From a virus: 43,115 nucleotides of DNA. Position 1 is the first letter of the stretch, and every line of letters starts with the position of its first letter. This document shows positions 9,325-17,048 of the stretch, piece after piece. The stretch spans positions 1 to 43,115 of IMG/VR virus record IMGVR_UViG_3300027522_000008; one strand, given 5' to 3'. The notes beneath the pieces were generated by a model. It saw nothing but the letters and a program-made list of their open reading frames with translations, was not told the origin of the DNA and ran no database searches. A program made the position numbers and the translations under genes.

Positions 9325-10326
9325 CTATGCATTGTTATCAGAACTTTCTTGTGAATCTTCGGTTGACCCCGAGTCTTCCACGGGAGGCTCTTCCACGGGA
9401 GGCTCTTCCACGGGAGGCTCTTCCACGGGAGGCTCTTCTACGGGGGGCTCTTCTACGGGGACTTTCTTTTTTGCCTTTTTCTTTTTAGCAGTTTTCTTTT
9501 GAGGGGGATCTGCCTCTTCAGTAGATTCTTCTTTTTTATCTCCAGCTTGCGCGAGTGCTTCCATTGAGGCATCCTCCAGTCCTGAAGCTTCTAGTTCTCC
9601 CAAAAGCTTCTTAAACTCTTCTTCGGTTTGAGCATTACCCACGTACCAATAGCTTACATAATAAATCAACTTCCTAAGAAGCTCTTCATAAAAAGGATCA
9701 TCCGACTCCTCCAAGGAGTCATAGGAGCTTAGTCTTTCCTCATGAATATCACCCGGAAAAACGTTTATAGGATTTTCTCCATTGTCATCTGTCAGATAAG
9801 CGAGATTTAACACCCACCATAAAATGGTTTTATTGCGTGCTCGATTTTCTGCAGTTTGTTCAAATAGAGATGCCTGAGCTAATTCAAAATCTTGAATTTT
9901 TCTTTTAAGAATACCACCCTCTTTCACAAAGGTAGCAAATTGACCCTTTTGCTCTTCGCTTCGGTTGTCAGACTTAACTGCTGAAAGCCTCTCTATTTCT
10001 CTTTGATTTTCAAATAACTCTAGATAAAGATCAGCGTATTCCTCTTTATCGTCATCACTCATCACTCCGCCATCATTAGAAAATCTTTTAGCTAAAAGAG
10101 CTCTTGTCAAAAGCCCAGCTTTAATGCCTTTGGAAAGAATTACGCCATAGTAAAGCTCCGCGTCATCAAACATGATTCGATTGGGTTTACGCAAGATAAC
10201 GTGTTGCTCTACCTCAACTTCTACCTCTTTGCTGACAGTGACCTCGTTGCCTTCTGAGTCTTTGCTTTTTTCTTCTACTTTCGTAGTTGAACTTTTTTTC
10301 AGAACAAACTGATATAATCTTTTCAT
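9325..10326 (-). CDS. Putative tail assembly protein with acidic Pro-Val-Glu repeat tail
   Basis: 333 residues, not recognised by family. Residues 1-35 are charged and residues 35-230 look like a folded helical domain. The C-terminal third has a Lys/Ala-rich stretch (KKTAKKKKAKKK) followed by PVEEP repeats and an acidic Ser-rich end. ATG at 10326 has the ribosome site GGTAAAAGG and begins 5 nt after the preceding stop, so the two genes are cotranscribed. Position between tail tube and tape measure suggests a tail chaperone or tail accessory role (inference). A strong terminator follows it. Confidence 0.75.
   Translation of the reverse strand: MKRLYQFVLKKSSTTKVEEKSKDSEGNEVTVSKEVEVEVEQHVILRKPNRIMFDDAELYYGVILSKGIKAGLLTRALLAKRFSNDGGVMSDDDKEEYADLYLELFENQREIERLSAVKSDNRSEEQKGQFATFVKEGGILKRKIQDFELAQASLFEQTAENRARNKTILWWVLNLAYLTDDNGENPINVFPGDIHEERLSSYDSLEESDDPFYEELLRKLIYYVSYWYVGNAQTEEEFKKLLGELEASGLEDASMEALAQAGDKKEESTEEADPPQKKTAKKKKAKKKVPVEEPPVEEPPVEEPPVEEPPVEEPPVEDSGSTEDSQESSDNNA
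9376..9461 (-). repeat. 15-bp tandem repeat encoding PVEEP
   Basis: Four exact copies of a 15-bp unit (plus-strand ttccacgggaggctc) start at 9376, 9391, 9406 and 9421. A fifth unit with two changes starts at 9436, and a partial sixth at 9451. They encode PVEEP in frame. Identity at the DNA level indicates recent slippage expansion. Confidence 0.92.
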
Positions 10327-10331
10327 ACCTT

Positions 10332-10562
10332 TTACCTTAGTTTAATATCAAAATTATCTAAATAATCTTCGATTTCCCGAGTAGCATCGTTACCGTGATC
10401 GAGCACTCTTTTTCGGAGTTTTTGATAAGTTTCCTCATCAATATTATAGTCTTTATCTTTTAAGTCTTCTAAAATAAATAAGAAGCTTTTATAAAGATTT
10501 TTAACTTTTCTATTGATCTGGAATTCAAGGAAGTCCTTTTCCCTATTACCTTTTTCCTCCAT
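10332..10562 (-). CDS. Small hypothetical charged protein
   Basis: 76 residues, predicted helical, acidic and lysine-rich, no recognised domain. It starts at ATG 10562 with the ribosome site GGTAAAGGG. It is the first gene after the tail-tube terminator and is cotranscribed with the gene at 9325-10326 (5-nt gap). A GTGTAA motif lies 22 nt before the start, so it probably opens a transcript. Position suggests a small tail-assembly factor; this is inference. Confidence 0.7.
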   Translation of the reverse strand: MEEKGNREKDFLEFQINRKVKNLYKSFLFILEDLKDKDYNIDEETYQKLRKRVLDHGNDATREIEDYLDNFDIKLR

Positions 10563-10582
10563 AACCCTTTACCTTCATATAG

Positions 10583-10604
10583 ATTTACACGAAAGTATGT
10601 GTAA
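10583..10604 (-). promoter_or_regulatory. GTGTAA late-promoter-like motif, locally palindromic
   Basis: The minus strand reads TTACAC, 8 nt, GTGTAAATCTATA. The GTGTAA copy lies 22 nt before the ATG at 10562 and just downstream of the tail-tube terminator. The TTACAC...GTGTAA inverted repeat is unusual among the motif copies in this window. Confidence 0.45.
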
Positions 10605-10610
10605 GAGAAC

Positions 10611-10638
10611 AAAAAAAAGCACCCCAAAAGGGGTGCTT
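10611..10638 (-). terminator. Intrinsic terminator after tail tube gene
   Basis: The stem AAGCACCCC / GGGGTGCTT with a TTTT loop is followed by a T8 tract on the minus strand. It lies 22 nt after the stop of the abundant tail-tube-like gene. Confidence 0.9.
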
Positions 10639-10659
10639 GTATTTATTAATATAAGTTTT

Positions 10660-11850
10660 TTAGTGAGCTAGACCACTAATGAATAGTCCGACAGTACTTT
10701 GCTTCGGTCCACCAACCTGAGCCGAGAAGGACAGGGAAACGGATTTGTTTGAACCAATGTCAGAAGTGTACTCTTGACTGTCAAGCTTACATTTCTTCAG
10801 TACGTAGCGAGCCATAACATTATCAGCGTTAGAGGTGCCCGGGGCATTGAGCTTGATGTCAAGATCATATGCGCTATCAGCATCAATAATGTCAGCCAAA
10901 CTACCAGTCGTAATATCACCAAGGTTTGCATCTACCGAGCACGTCACGGTCACAGGGAAGGTAATTTCCCGCGCGAACGCGAAGCGTGAACCAAGCTTTT
11001 GCAGTGGGTCACGAGCAAGGTCGAAGGACAAGCTGTAGCTTTGAATCTTAGCGTCACTAAGACTTACACCGGTTAATTCGGTAATCGCAGTCGTTCCACC
11101 ATTGGGATACCAACTTAACGTAATGTCGCCCGGACGAAGGGCACTTACACCAGATACGTTATTACTGGCTTCGCCAGAGGCCAACGCATACTTGGTAGCA
11201 GTGATCTTAGCGCCATCTGCGGGTGTAATTGCGGGAATAGCATTACCCGATACACCTTTGTCAAATTGCATATTCAGACCCTCAATACTTACCGAGGCTG
11301 TTGGGAAATCACCAACTGCGCCTTCAGTCGTATACGAGCTAATAAAGCCGTTACCAATACCAATTACACTGGTATTGCTAGTGGTGCTCGGGTCTAAAAC
11401 ATCCGAGTCACCTAAGGCGTCATTACCCTCTGGGACTGTTTTAATAAAGTAATTTCTTTCATCCGACTCTTTATTTAGAAATCCAGAGAGAGCAGCAAAT
11501 ACAGCTGTGCTTCCACTGGGCGTCATAGAGAAGCCGAGGATGTCTTCGTTCTCTAAAGATCCGAGGATATAAGAAGTGTCCAACGAAACCGTGGGAGACT
11601 CCAAAATAACCCGGTCAATAGCAGCTAGCTCGCCAAACTGATTAACGTCTTGGCGGGTGATGTTGAAACTGTAATTAGCAGTTTGTACTCTTTGAAGTTG
11701 TTTAACCTTGCTTCGCCCATCATTGGTCGTGGTTATGGAATTGACGCCCGTCCACACAGTTGTGGTTGTTTGCTCTAGGTGGAAACCTGTAGAGGGAGAA
11801 GGTCCAGCATAAACTGCTTCACTTTGATAAATAATTCTATTTCTTGGCAT
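10660..11850 (-). CDS. Probable tail tube (major tail) protein
   Basis: 396 residues, beta-rich, Thr/Ser/Asp-rich, no membrane segment. It lies immediately upstream of tail-assembly genes and the tape measure, the usual place for the tube subunit. The N-terminus (MPRNRIIYQSEAVYAGPSP), the core around LQRVQTANYSFNITR, and the C-terminus (SLSFDLARDPLQKLG, then YTSDIGSNKSVSLSFS) all have counterparts in the protein at 26638-28068, so the two are paralogues. The start has an AAGGAAAAA ribosome site. It stands as its own unit: 66 nt of leader containing TGTAATTATT upstream, and a strong terminator downstream, consistent with high expression. Tube rather than another tail part is inferred from position and size. 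Confidence 0.78.
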   Translation of the reverse strand: MPRNRIIYQSEAVYAGPSPSTGFHLEQTTTTVWTGVNSITTTNDGRSKVKQLQRVQTANYSFNITRQDVNQFGELAAIDRVILESPTVSLDTSYILGSLENEDILGFSMTPSGSTAVFAALSGFLNKESDERNYFIKTVPEGNDALGDSDVLDPSTTSNTSVIGIGNGFISSYTTEGAVGDFPTASVSIEGLNMQFDKGVSGNAIPAITPADGAKITATKYALASGEASNNVSGVSALRPGDITLSWYPNGGTTAITELTGVSLSDAKIQSYSLSFDLARDPLQKLGSRFAFAREITFPVTVTCSVDANLGDITTGSLADIIDADSAYDLDIKLNAPGTSNADNVMARYVLKKCKLDSQEYTSDIGSNKSVSLSFSAQVGGPKQSTVGLFISGLAH

Positions 11851-11916
11851 AGGTTTTTCCTTATATTATGTCAATAATTACATTTTTTTTGGTTATATGT
11901 GAAATTTATTTTTAAC

Positions 11917-12807
11917 TTATCTTACTTTTTGTAGTTCAAAATCAACTAAGGCACTGTAGGTGTTGGGGTTCACATTATTAATCCCGGCAAAGGATGCCCC
12001 TCCGATCTTACTTACACGTATATTTTCAATAAAGCACGCATTATTTGTACTTTTTGCTGCTACGATATTAGTATAATTATAGCCATTTTTAGGGTCACTT
12101 TGATCTTGAAAATCGCCTAAATTATTAAAGGGCATTTCATTTTCCGCGAGAAGATCAATATATTTATCTTTTTGATCCCTAAACACAGAGCAAGCTCCAT
12201 CTAACAAAAATTGTGAATCAGCCACAATAATTGCCCTTACATCCATATTGGTTTGCTGGGTTCCCCCTAGCTGAAATGGGTTATTTTGGCCGCCCATATT
12301 CTTAAGAAATATAGCTGGATAAGTCAATGAGTCTGGGGGAAGACCCGTGGCAGTTAAACCCATTTTATTTTTTAAGGTAAATTGAGTTTCAAAAAGTAGC
12401 TTCTCTTCAGTTTGATTGGTTAAATAAATATTATAATCTTTTACTGCATAATCACCGCTAACTGTTTTTGATGATAAAGCTCCACCGGCACCCGTAAAAA
12501 AGGACTGCCCTTTACTGTAATTAATTCCACTCAATAACCCTGACCCACGCAGGTTAAAATCCGCATCTGTACCAACAGTTCCTTTATCGGTTACGTACAC
12601 ACCACTCATAACCGTGGCCCCCGCGATAGAGCTATCAGCAACAAACTGCCTAAATGGAGATCCATGAATGTAATAATTTTGATAAATATTATTAACAGGA
12701 AAAAGCTCAGACCCAAAATTTGAATAGGCCTGACCAACACTTAATAAGGTGTGATCAGCCCACAAATAAAAGCTTGACATAGCCTGATTGTCAAATTGTC
12801 CTATCAT
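11917..12807 (-). CDS. Hypothetical structural protein near tail terminator position
   Basis: 296 residues rich in Asn, Gly, Ser and aromatic residues, typical of beta-structured virion proteins. No family recognised. The start overlaps the preceding stop as ATGA, so translation is coupled to the gene at 12804-13451. It sits between the connector genes and the tail tube and may be a tail completion or virion surface protein (inference from position only). Confidence 0.7.
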   Translation of the reverse strand: MIGQFDNQAMSSFYLWADHTLLSVGQAYSNFGSELFPVNNIYQNYYIHGSPFRQFVADSSIAGATVMSGVYVTDKGTVGTDADFNLRGSGLLSGINYSKGQSFFTGAGGALSSKTVSGDYAVKDYNIYLTNQTEEKLLFETQFTLKNKMGLTATGLPPDSLTYPAIFLKNMGGQNNPFQLGGTQQTNMDVRAIIVADSQFLLDGACSVFRDQKDKYIDLLAENEMPFNNLGDFQDQSDPKNGYNYTNIVAAKSTNNACFIENIRVSKIGGASFAGINNVNPNTYSALVDFELQKVR

Positions 12808-13451
12808 CCTTTAATTCTTCTCCCCTGTAATCTTCGTATATAATGATTAATCATTTCAGACATATATTTAGATGGTTTATACATTGCACCGCTATGCACT
12901 GAGTTGCGAGACTGAATACCTTGTCCTGATCTGCCTTGCCCCATCTGTCGAGCTAGGTAATAACTTAACCCAGAGATTCCTCGCTCAATTGCCCTAACCC
13001 AGCTTCGTCCACCCTCCCAAGGCATTGGGGTAAAACCCTCGATTTGGTTCATATTAGGAACCTCTACCTTGAAGGCATAAGAACCACGACGGGTACCTTT
13101 TCTCTGAAGCCTTGTTCTTTTAGAAACATGTCCTGTAGATTTAAGATAACTTTTCACTTCTGACGTTGGATTTGAACTGTTATCAAATCCAATAAATCCA
13201 AATAAAGAGCCCTCTCCATAAGGTAATCCCAATAAATTTCTACTAATATTTTTTGTGTTAGAAGCCCCCGCATCAATTTCTTTGGTTATCGCGTGAGAGT
13301 CAAACTCTTTTACTAATTCATCCCTAGCGTTTTTAGCAGTCTCCTCTGCCTTATCATAAGCCTTATCCTTGATACTTTTAGCGTCAAGACCTCTAGAAAC
13401 TTGTCTCTCAAAAGTCCCTTTGTTAATTTTTAATTTAAAAAATTTACCCAT
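12804..13451 (-). CDS. Putative head-tail joining / tail completion protein
   Basis: 215 residues, strongly basic, with Arg/Gly-rich segments (KRTRLQRKGTRRGSYAFKVE) and a helical N-terminus. Position after two connector-like genes and before the tube fits an HK97 gp10-like tail completion protein, but sequence similarity is not certain. The start overlaps the preceding stop by 1 nt (TAATG), and its own stop overlaps the next ATG, so it is embedded in a tightly packed connector operon running from 14750 to 11917. Confidence 0.65.
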   Translation of the reverse strand: MGKFFKLKINKGTFERQVSRGLDAKSIKDKAYDKAEETAKNARDELVKEFDSHAITKEIDAGASNTKNISRNLLGLPYGEGSLFGFIGFDNSSNPTSEVKSYLKSTGHVSKRTRLQRKGTRRGSYAFKVEVPNMNQIEGFTPMPWEGGRSWVRAIERGISGLSYYLARQMGQGRSGQGIQSRNSVHSGAMYKPSKYMSEMINHYIRRLQGRRIKG

Positions 13452-13900
13452 TAGTCTGTCTTCTCTAGGTAAAAAATATAATAGTACAAGCCAAGATAGT
13501 TTTGTACTTGTTCGCTAGAATACTTATTAAAAGTATTTCCATCAATTTTTATTGATTCAGTTTTGGTTCCATCCAGAATAAAGTCGCGGGCGCTTTGTTC
13601 AACTTTTATTTTTACTGACCCTTTGTTAATGATAACATTTCCGATATTGTCTCCAAGCTCTGGAGTCTGATCTGAATAATAACTCACGATAGCTGAATAA
13701 ACCCCTGAAACTGGGATGTATGTAAATTCAATTGGGTTAGAGCTTTCACCGTAGCCCGCGTAATTGTTATTGGAGTACACATTACTTATGACTTTAATGG
13801 GTTCTTTGAATATCACGACGTCCCTCTTAAAGGTATCGAAATGATCCCCCAACGCCCCTGTGAGCGCCAGCTTGTCACTAGATGTTACTAGGCTGGCCAT
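13451..13900 (-). CDS. Putative head closure / connector protein
   Basis: 149 residues, beta-rich, with tyrosine-rich segments. Not recognised directly. It lies 2 nt after the preceding gene and overlaps the next, in the block between major capsid and tail tube where head-closure and stopper proteins are encoded. Function is assigned from position only. Confidence 0.6.
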   Translation of the reverse strand: MASLVTSSDKLALTGALGDHFDTFKRDVVIFKEPIKVISNVYSNNNYAGYGESSNPIEFTYIPVSGVYSAIVSYYSDQTPELGDNIGNVIINKGSVKIKVEQSARDFILDGTKTESIKIDGNTFNKYSSEQVQNYLGLYYYIFYLEKTD

Positions 13901-13902
13901 TA

Positions 13903-14400
13903 TTAGATTTTATAACGATTTATGTAGCTTTCTAAACGGGTGTCCTCGTTCTCTGCAATGGTGTCATCACCGGCGACCTGTAAGGGTTCGCTCGCAGTAA
14001 TTCGATAAGCGGTTATCAACCTAGTGAGTTCTTCCTGCTCTGCACTCCTAGCGGCTAACCATGTTTTACTTAATTCATTTTTATTGATTTTACGGACCCG
14101 AGCTCCATCTGAGGAAACTTCGATTACAGAGTCTGTTCCCGCAGCGCCAAGTGTCGAGCGGATTTTTAAATCATAAAAATGTATAAAATATAACTTCTTG
14201 AAAATTACTGCTTGATCAGCAGTTAGTCCGGTGCCGCTAAGTTCAAGAGTGACACCATCTATTTCTATACTTATATTGAGCAGGTTGTTAAGTTGTCCTA
14301 AATTTGTACGCAACCAAAAAGAAATGGTAGCAATTGACATATCTGTAGGATTTCCTAACTCTCGATAAATTTCATCTGAAATTGAAACAATTTTAGCCAT
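13903..14400 (-). CDS. Putative head-tail adaptor
   Basis: 165 residues. The N-terminal half is helical and resembles head-tail adaptor proteins in composition (ISDEIYRELGNPTDMSIATI, then FWLRTNLGQLNNLLN). The C-terminal part is charged and ends in ESYINRYKI. It is the second gene of the connector operon with 2-nt gaps on each side. The adaptor role is inferred from location after the capsid gene and from size. Confidence 0.62.
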   Translation of the reverse strand: MAKIVSISDEIYRELGNPTDMSIATISFWLRTNLGQLNNLLNISIEIDGVTLELSGTGLTADQAVIFKKLYFIHFYDLKIRSTLGAAGTDSVIEVSSDGARVRKINKNELSKTWLAARSAEQEELTRLITAYRITASEPLQVAGDDTIAENEDTRLESYINRYKI

Positions 14401-14402
14401 AA

Positions 14403-14750
14403 TTAAAAACGTATGCTTGGGTTAATATTGATATATCCCTTAACTGCTTCCACTCTACTTTTCTGAGTGGAACTGTCTATAACCTGAATGTCATAAACGC
14501 CCTGTGTCGCTGCTAGGCCCGTTATAAGGCTACCTGTGAGGCTAATATCCACAACGCCGTTAGCGTAGCCTGATACTACCCTCATGGGGTTTAAATCAAG
14601 AAGAACACCAGAAGCACCATAAGTTGATCGGGCTTGACCACTAACTAAATAGTTAGTTAAGTTAATGAAAGTACCGCCCGCACCAGTTAAATGAAACTGG
14701 TGGTAGAAATCCGTTCCCGCCGATAAATTTATGTCAAAAGAAGCAGCCAT
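14403..14750 (-). CDS. Small beta-sandwich virion protein (BppU-N-like)
   Basis: 115 residues with the layout common in small phage beta proteins: an opening AGTDFYHQFHLTGAGG, a middle INLTNYLVSGQARSTYGA, and an ending GVYDIQVIDSSTQKSRVEAV. This recalls the immunoglobulin-like fold at the N-terminus of baseplate BppU-type proteins and related small neck proteins. It opens the connector operon, with GTGTAA 13 nt before the ATG. Fold assignment is by eye and moderate; its role in the particle is unknown. Confidence 0.6.
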   Translation of the reverse strand: MAASFDINLSAGTDFYHQFHLTGAGGTFINLTNYLVSGQARSTYGASGVLLDLNPMRVVSGYANGVVDISLTGSLITGLAATQGVYDIQVIDSSTQKSRVEAVKGYININPSIRF

Positions 14751-14763
14751 AATACATCTAGTA

Positions 14764-14771
14764 TTACACCT
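14764..14771 (-). promoter_or_regulatory. GGTGTAAT late-promoter-like motif before connector operon
   Basis: The minus strand reads TAGGTGTAATACTAGATG, with the GTGTAA 13 nt before the ATG at 14750 and no clear ribosome site between. It matches the late motif in core but lacks the leading A. Confidence 0.4.
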
Positions 14772-14792
14772 ACTTCTGTAACTTTATAAGAT

Positions 14793-15191
14793 TTATCTTC
14801 CTTCCGCTAAAATATCTTTAGCTTTTTGAGAAAGCGGCTTTGAACGGGTTTTGATTTGCGGCATCCTATAGGTAGCCGTGTGCTTTGTGAATTCCCCTAT
14901 GAGACGTTTATAAAGATTTTCTTTATTGTCTATAGGGATGATACCCATCTCAGCGGCGTGACGATGTAAATCAGTTTTATTTAAAGAATCTAAATAACCT
15001 TTATATTCGCCCGCATCTAATGTCCGGTATTTACTGAGACCTGTATCGCCCCACACTTGATCAAGAGTGGAAGGGATAACCTTTGGAGTTTCCTCTCGTT
15101 TGCCGTGGGTTTGCTCTAGATCTGTTACCTTTTTTACCCTCTTAGCCGTAGCCTTTTTAGTACTTTTTTTATTAGTTTTTTTAGCTGCCAT
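14793..15191 (-). CDS. SAP-like domain virion protein
   Basis: 132 residues. Residues 1-25 are almost all Lys, Thr and Ala (basic tail). Residues about 85-113 (LNKTDLHRHAAEMGIIPIDN and following KENLYKRLIGEF) resemble a SAP/HeH helix-extended-loop-helix nucleic-acid-binding unit. Such small basic proteins next to capsid genes are often head-completion or DNA-contacting proteins (inference). The start has GAGGTAAAAGG upstream. It is the first gene after the major-capsid terminator, with GTGTAA 21 nt before the ATG. Confidence 0.7.
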   Translation of the reverse strand: MAAKKTNKKSTKKATAKRVKKVTDLEQTHGKREETPKVIPSTLDQVWGDTGLSKYRTLDAGEYKGYLDSLNKTDLHRHAAEMGIIPIDNKENLYKRLIGEFTKHTATYRMPQIKTRSKPLSQKAKDILAEGR

Positions 15192-15212
15192 AACCTTTTA
15201 CCTCATTGAAGC

Positions 15213-15220
15213 TTACACAT
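15213..15220 (-). promoter_or_regulatory. GTGTAA motif after capsid terminator
   Basis: The minus strand ATGTGTAAGCTT lies 21 nt upstream of ATG 15191 and downstream of the capsid terminator. Weaker match to the late motif because the TA-rich part is missing. Confidence 0.35.
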
Positions 15221-15248
15221 TTGCCTATTTCTTGTGAAGTTATATAAT

Positions 15249-15274
15249 AAAAAAAACCCAGCCTTTCGGCTGGG
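15249..15274 (-). terminator. Intrinsic terminator after major capsid gene
   Basis: On the minus strand the stem CCCAGCC / GGCTGGG with a GAAA loop is followed by a T-tract of eight or more. It lies 25 nt after the capsid stop. Confidence 0.9.
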
Positions 15275-15298
15275 CTTGTTTTAATTGTGAATATCGGT

Positions 15299-16420
15299 TT
15301 AGTTGTTATCAACAGTGACACCAACCACAGCGCGAGAATCGATACAAACACGACCCTCCTCGAGATAACCGTAGAAGCCAGTCTTTTCTTGACGGGCAAC
15401 AAACTGATCATCAGGAATCGCAGTGAAGGTGCTTCCACCGCCGTCTTGACGAGCAATCGGACGAATGAAGGCCTCACGACCCATGTCAACTCCAACGAGA
15501 ATTTCGTCAGTAGCTGCACTCCAGTTACCACTTGATCCAGCACCCGGAATAGTTACGCCAGAACCACTAACCATCTCGTCAAAGAGGGTGTTGTACTTCT
15601 TGCCAATTCCAAGTTCGAGAAGCTCATGCAACACGATACCAAAGATTTCTTGCATACCAGAGGCACGGAAGATTTCTTCACGAATGGTGTAGGGAAGAGC
15701 AACAGGACCAGCGCTAAGACTACCTGTAGTATTAACAGGGTTGTAAGCGAAGCCGCGTACATATCCCATAATCTCAGGACTCACGAATAGATCCGTCACG
15801 CCCTTGCTGTCCCAATCAGAGGGGGTACCGTTAGCAAAAGAGGTATTAATTCTTTTAGCGCGGGTCATCAAGGTAGATAGATCACCGGGTTTAAACGAGC
15901 TATTTGCATCAGCGCCAACAACATGTGTTAAACCGTTCGTGCTGGCCTCAGCCAACGCCTTAAGGATAACGGCCCAAGCATTGCGCTCTTGCTTAACAAG
16001 AACTTCTTGCGCCATTCTTTCAACAGCCTTGCTAACCACGTCCAAACGACCACGACGAGCGTAGCGTTTGAGGAAGCTAACTGCACTGTCCAAACGATAA
16101 GTGGCAATCTTCATTTCTGAGAGACCGCTTACCTGACTAGTGGGAAGACCACCGGCTACCGCTTGGGACCAAACACTGACGTAATCTACGCCCGCGTCAT
16201 AAAAGAGGTCCAACGGAATGCTGGGGCTATCATCTTCATCATACAGACTATCATGATAAATCATGCCAGCTGTACCAGCTTGAGATAGTACCTTCTGAGC
16301 GACGGGTGCGATAAAAGCGGCGAACGCTTCAGCAGCCTGTGCTTGCTCCAGCGGGTTCTTGGAACCCAAAGCTTTGATAAGCTCTACCTGTTCTGGTGTT
16401 TCTTTTAATTTTAATTTCAT
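15299..16420 (-). CDS. Major capsid protein (HK97-like)
   Basis: 373 residues. It follows a protease-scaffold gene and a decoration-like gene and precedes connectors, the standard position. Helical N-terminal arm (residues 1-50), then a P-domain-like helix-rich centre (ATYRLDSAVSFLKRYARRGR, VERMAQEVLVKQERNAWAVI) and an A-domain-like part (TDLFVSPEIMGYVRGF). This is the pattern of HK97-fold shells. The N-terminal arm may be processed by the upstream protease, but no cleavage site can be called. The ribosome site is AGGAG, 8 nt before the ATG. A strong terminator follows, as expected for the most abundant virion protein. Confidence 0.9.
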   Translation of the reverse strand: MKLKLKETPEQVELIKALGSKNPLEQAQAAEAFAAFIAPVAQKVLSQAGTAGMIYHDSLYDEDDSPSIPLDLFYDAGVDYVSVWSQAVAGGLPTSQVSGLSEMKIATYRLDSAVSFLKRYARRGRLDVVSKAVERMAQEVLVKQERNAWAVILKALAEASTNGLTHVVGADANSSFKPGDLSTLMTRAKRINTSFANGTPSDWDSKGVTDLFVSPEIMGYVRGFAYNPVNTTGSLSAGPVALPYTIREEIFRASGMQEIFGIVLHELLELGIGKKYNTLFDEMVSGSGVTIPGAGSSGNWSAATDEILVGVDMGREAFIRPIARQDGGGSTFTAIPDDQFVARQEKTGFYGYLEEGRVCIDSRAVVGVTVDNN

Positions 16421-16448
16421 TTTAAAATACTCCTATTTATTTAAAGGT

Positions 16449-17024
16449 TTACAGTTCGAGCTTGAGCATGATAAGACCATCGCTGGAATTACCACCTAAT
16501 GCCATACCAACCTTTGTTGATTTTGCAATGTGAGCAGCACTCGTTGAGAGTTCTCCATCACCAGCAGCATAAACTGCAAGCCCGGGGGTAACAGCATCAG
16601 CCTTAAGGGTCGCTCCGCTATAAAGCACAATTCCGCGTGTAAGGACGGGGCAGGCTTGTCCGCTGATTACCCAGTCATTCTCCGCAGCTTTACGGGGATG
16701 ATAGAGCAGCTTCTCGCCGTTCTCGTCAGTTTCACGCACATCATATAAAAGCATACCAAGTGGGATATCTTTCACGCCAGCTGAGCCTGAACCACAAGCA
16801 ACAACTTGAGCCTGAGTCCGATATCGTTGGGACACTGTGTTTCCATACGCATTTCCTGCAGCACCAAACATTTCCACTGGATCGGCTGCACCGGCTTGGA
16901 AGCCAGTAGCAGTAGCGATTTTTACCATCAACCCTTTGGTTGCTGGAACCGCTCCGCTCCACGAAAATAAATTGATCACATCATGCGGATCATAATCATG
17001 TAATGGTTTTAATGTAGTAGCCAT
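16449..17024 (-). CDS. Putative capsid decoration protein
   Basis: 191 residues, rich in Gly, Ala and Val, beta-predicted, no membrane segment. It sits directly upstream of the major capsid gene, where head-decoration or stabilisation proteins are common. The segment with PATKGLMVKIATATGFQAGA and the closing LGGNSSDGLIMLKLEL resemble the open beta-barrel decoration style seen in other phages (by eye). The start has AGGAG 9 nt upstream. The same AGGAG leader precedes the capsid gene, suggesting both are strongly translated. Confidence 0.65.
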   Translation of the reverse strand: MATTLKPLHDYDPHDVINLFSWSGAVPATKGLMVKIATATGFQAGAADPVEMFGAAGNAYGNTVSQRYRTQAQVVACGSGSAGVKDIPLGMLLYDVRETDENGEKLLYHPRKAAENDWVISGQACPVLTRGIVLYSGATLKADAVTPGLAVYAAGDGELSTSAAHIAKSTKVGMALGGNSSDGLIMLKLEL

Positions 17025-17048
17025 ATTATTTTACTCCTATTCTTTTAA

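Noticed and set aside
9276-9325. A programmed frameshift between the two tail-assembly genes, as in many siphoviruses
   Set aside because: The genes do not overlap, and a terminator and a separate ribosome site lie between them.
10583-10604. TTACAC...GTGTAA inverted repeat as an operator
   Set aside because: Only one such pair was seen, so I treat it as part of the late-motif copy and not as a separate operator class.
15181-15543. A 120-residue minus-strand frame overlapping the major capsid gene end
   Set aside because: It runs through the capsid terminator and lies in another frame of the conserved capsid gene; composition is that of a shadow frame.
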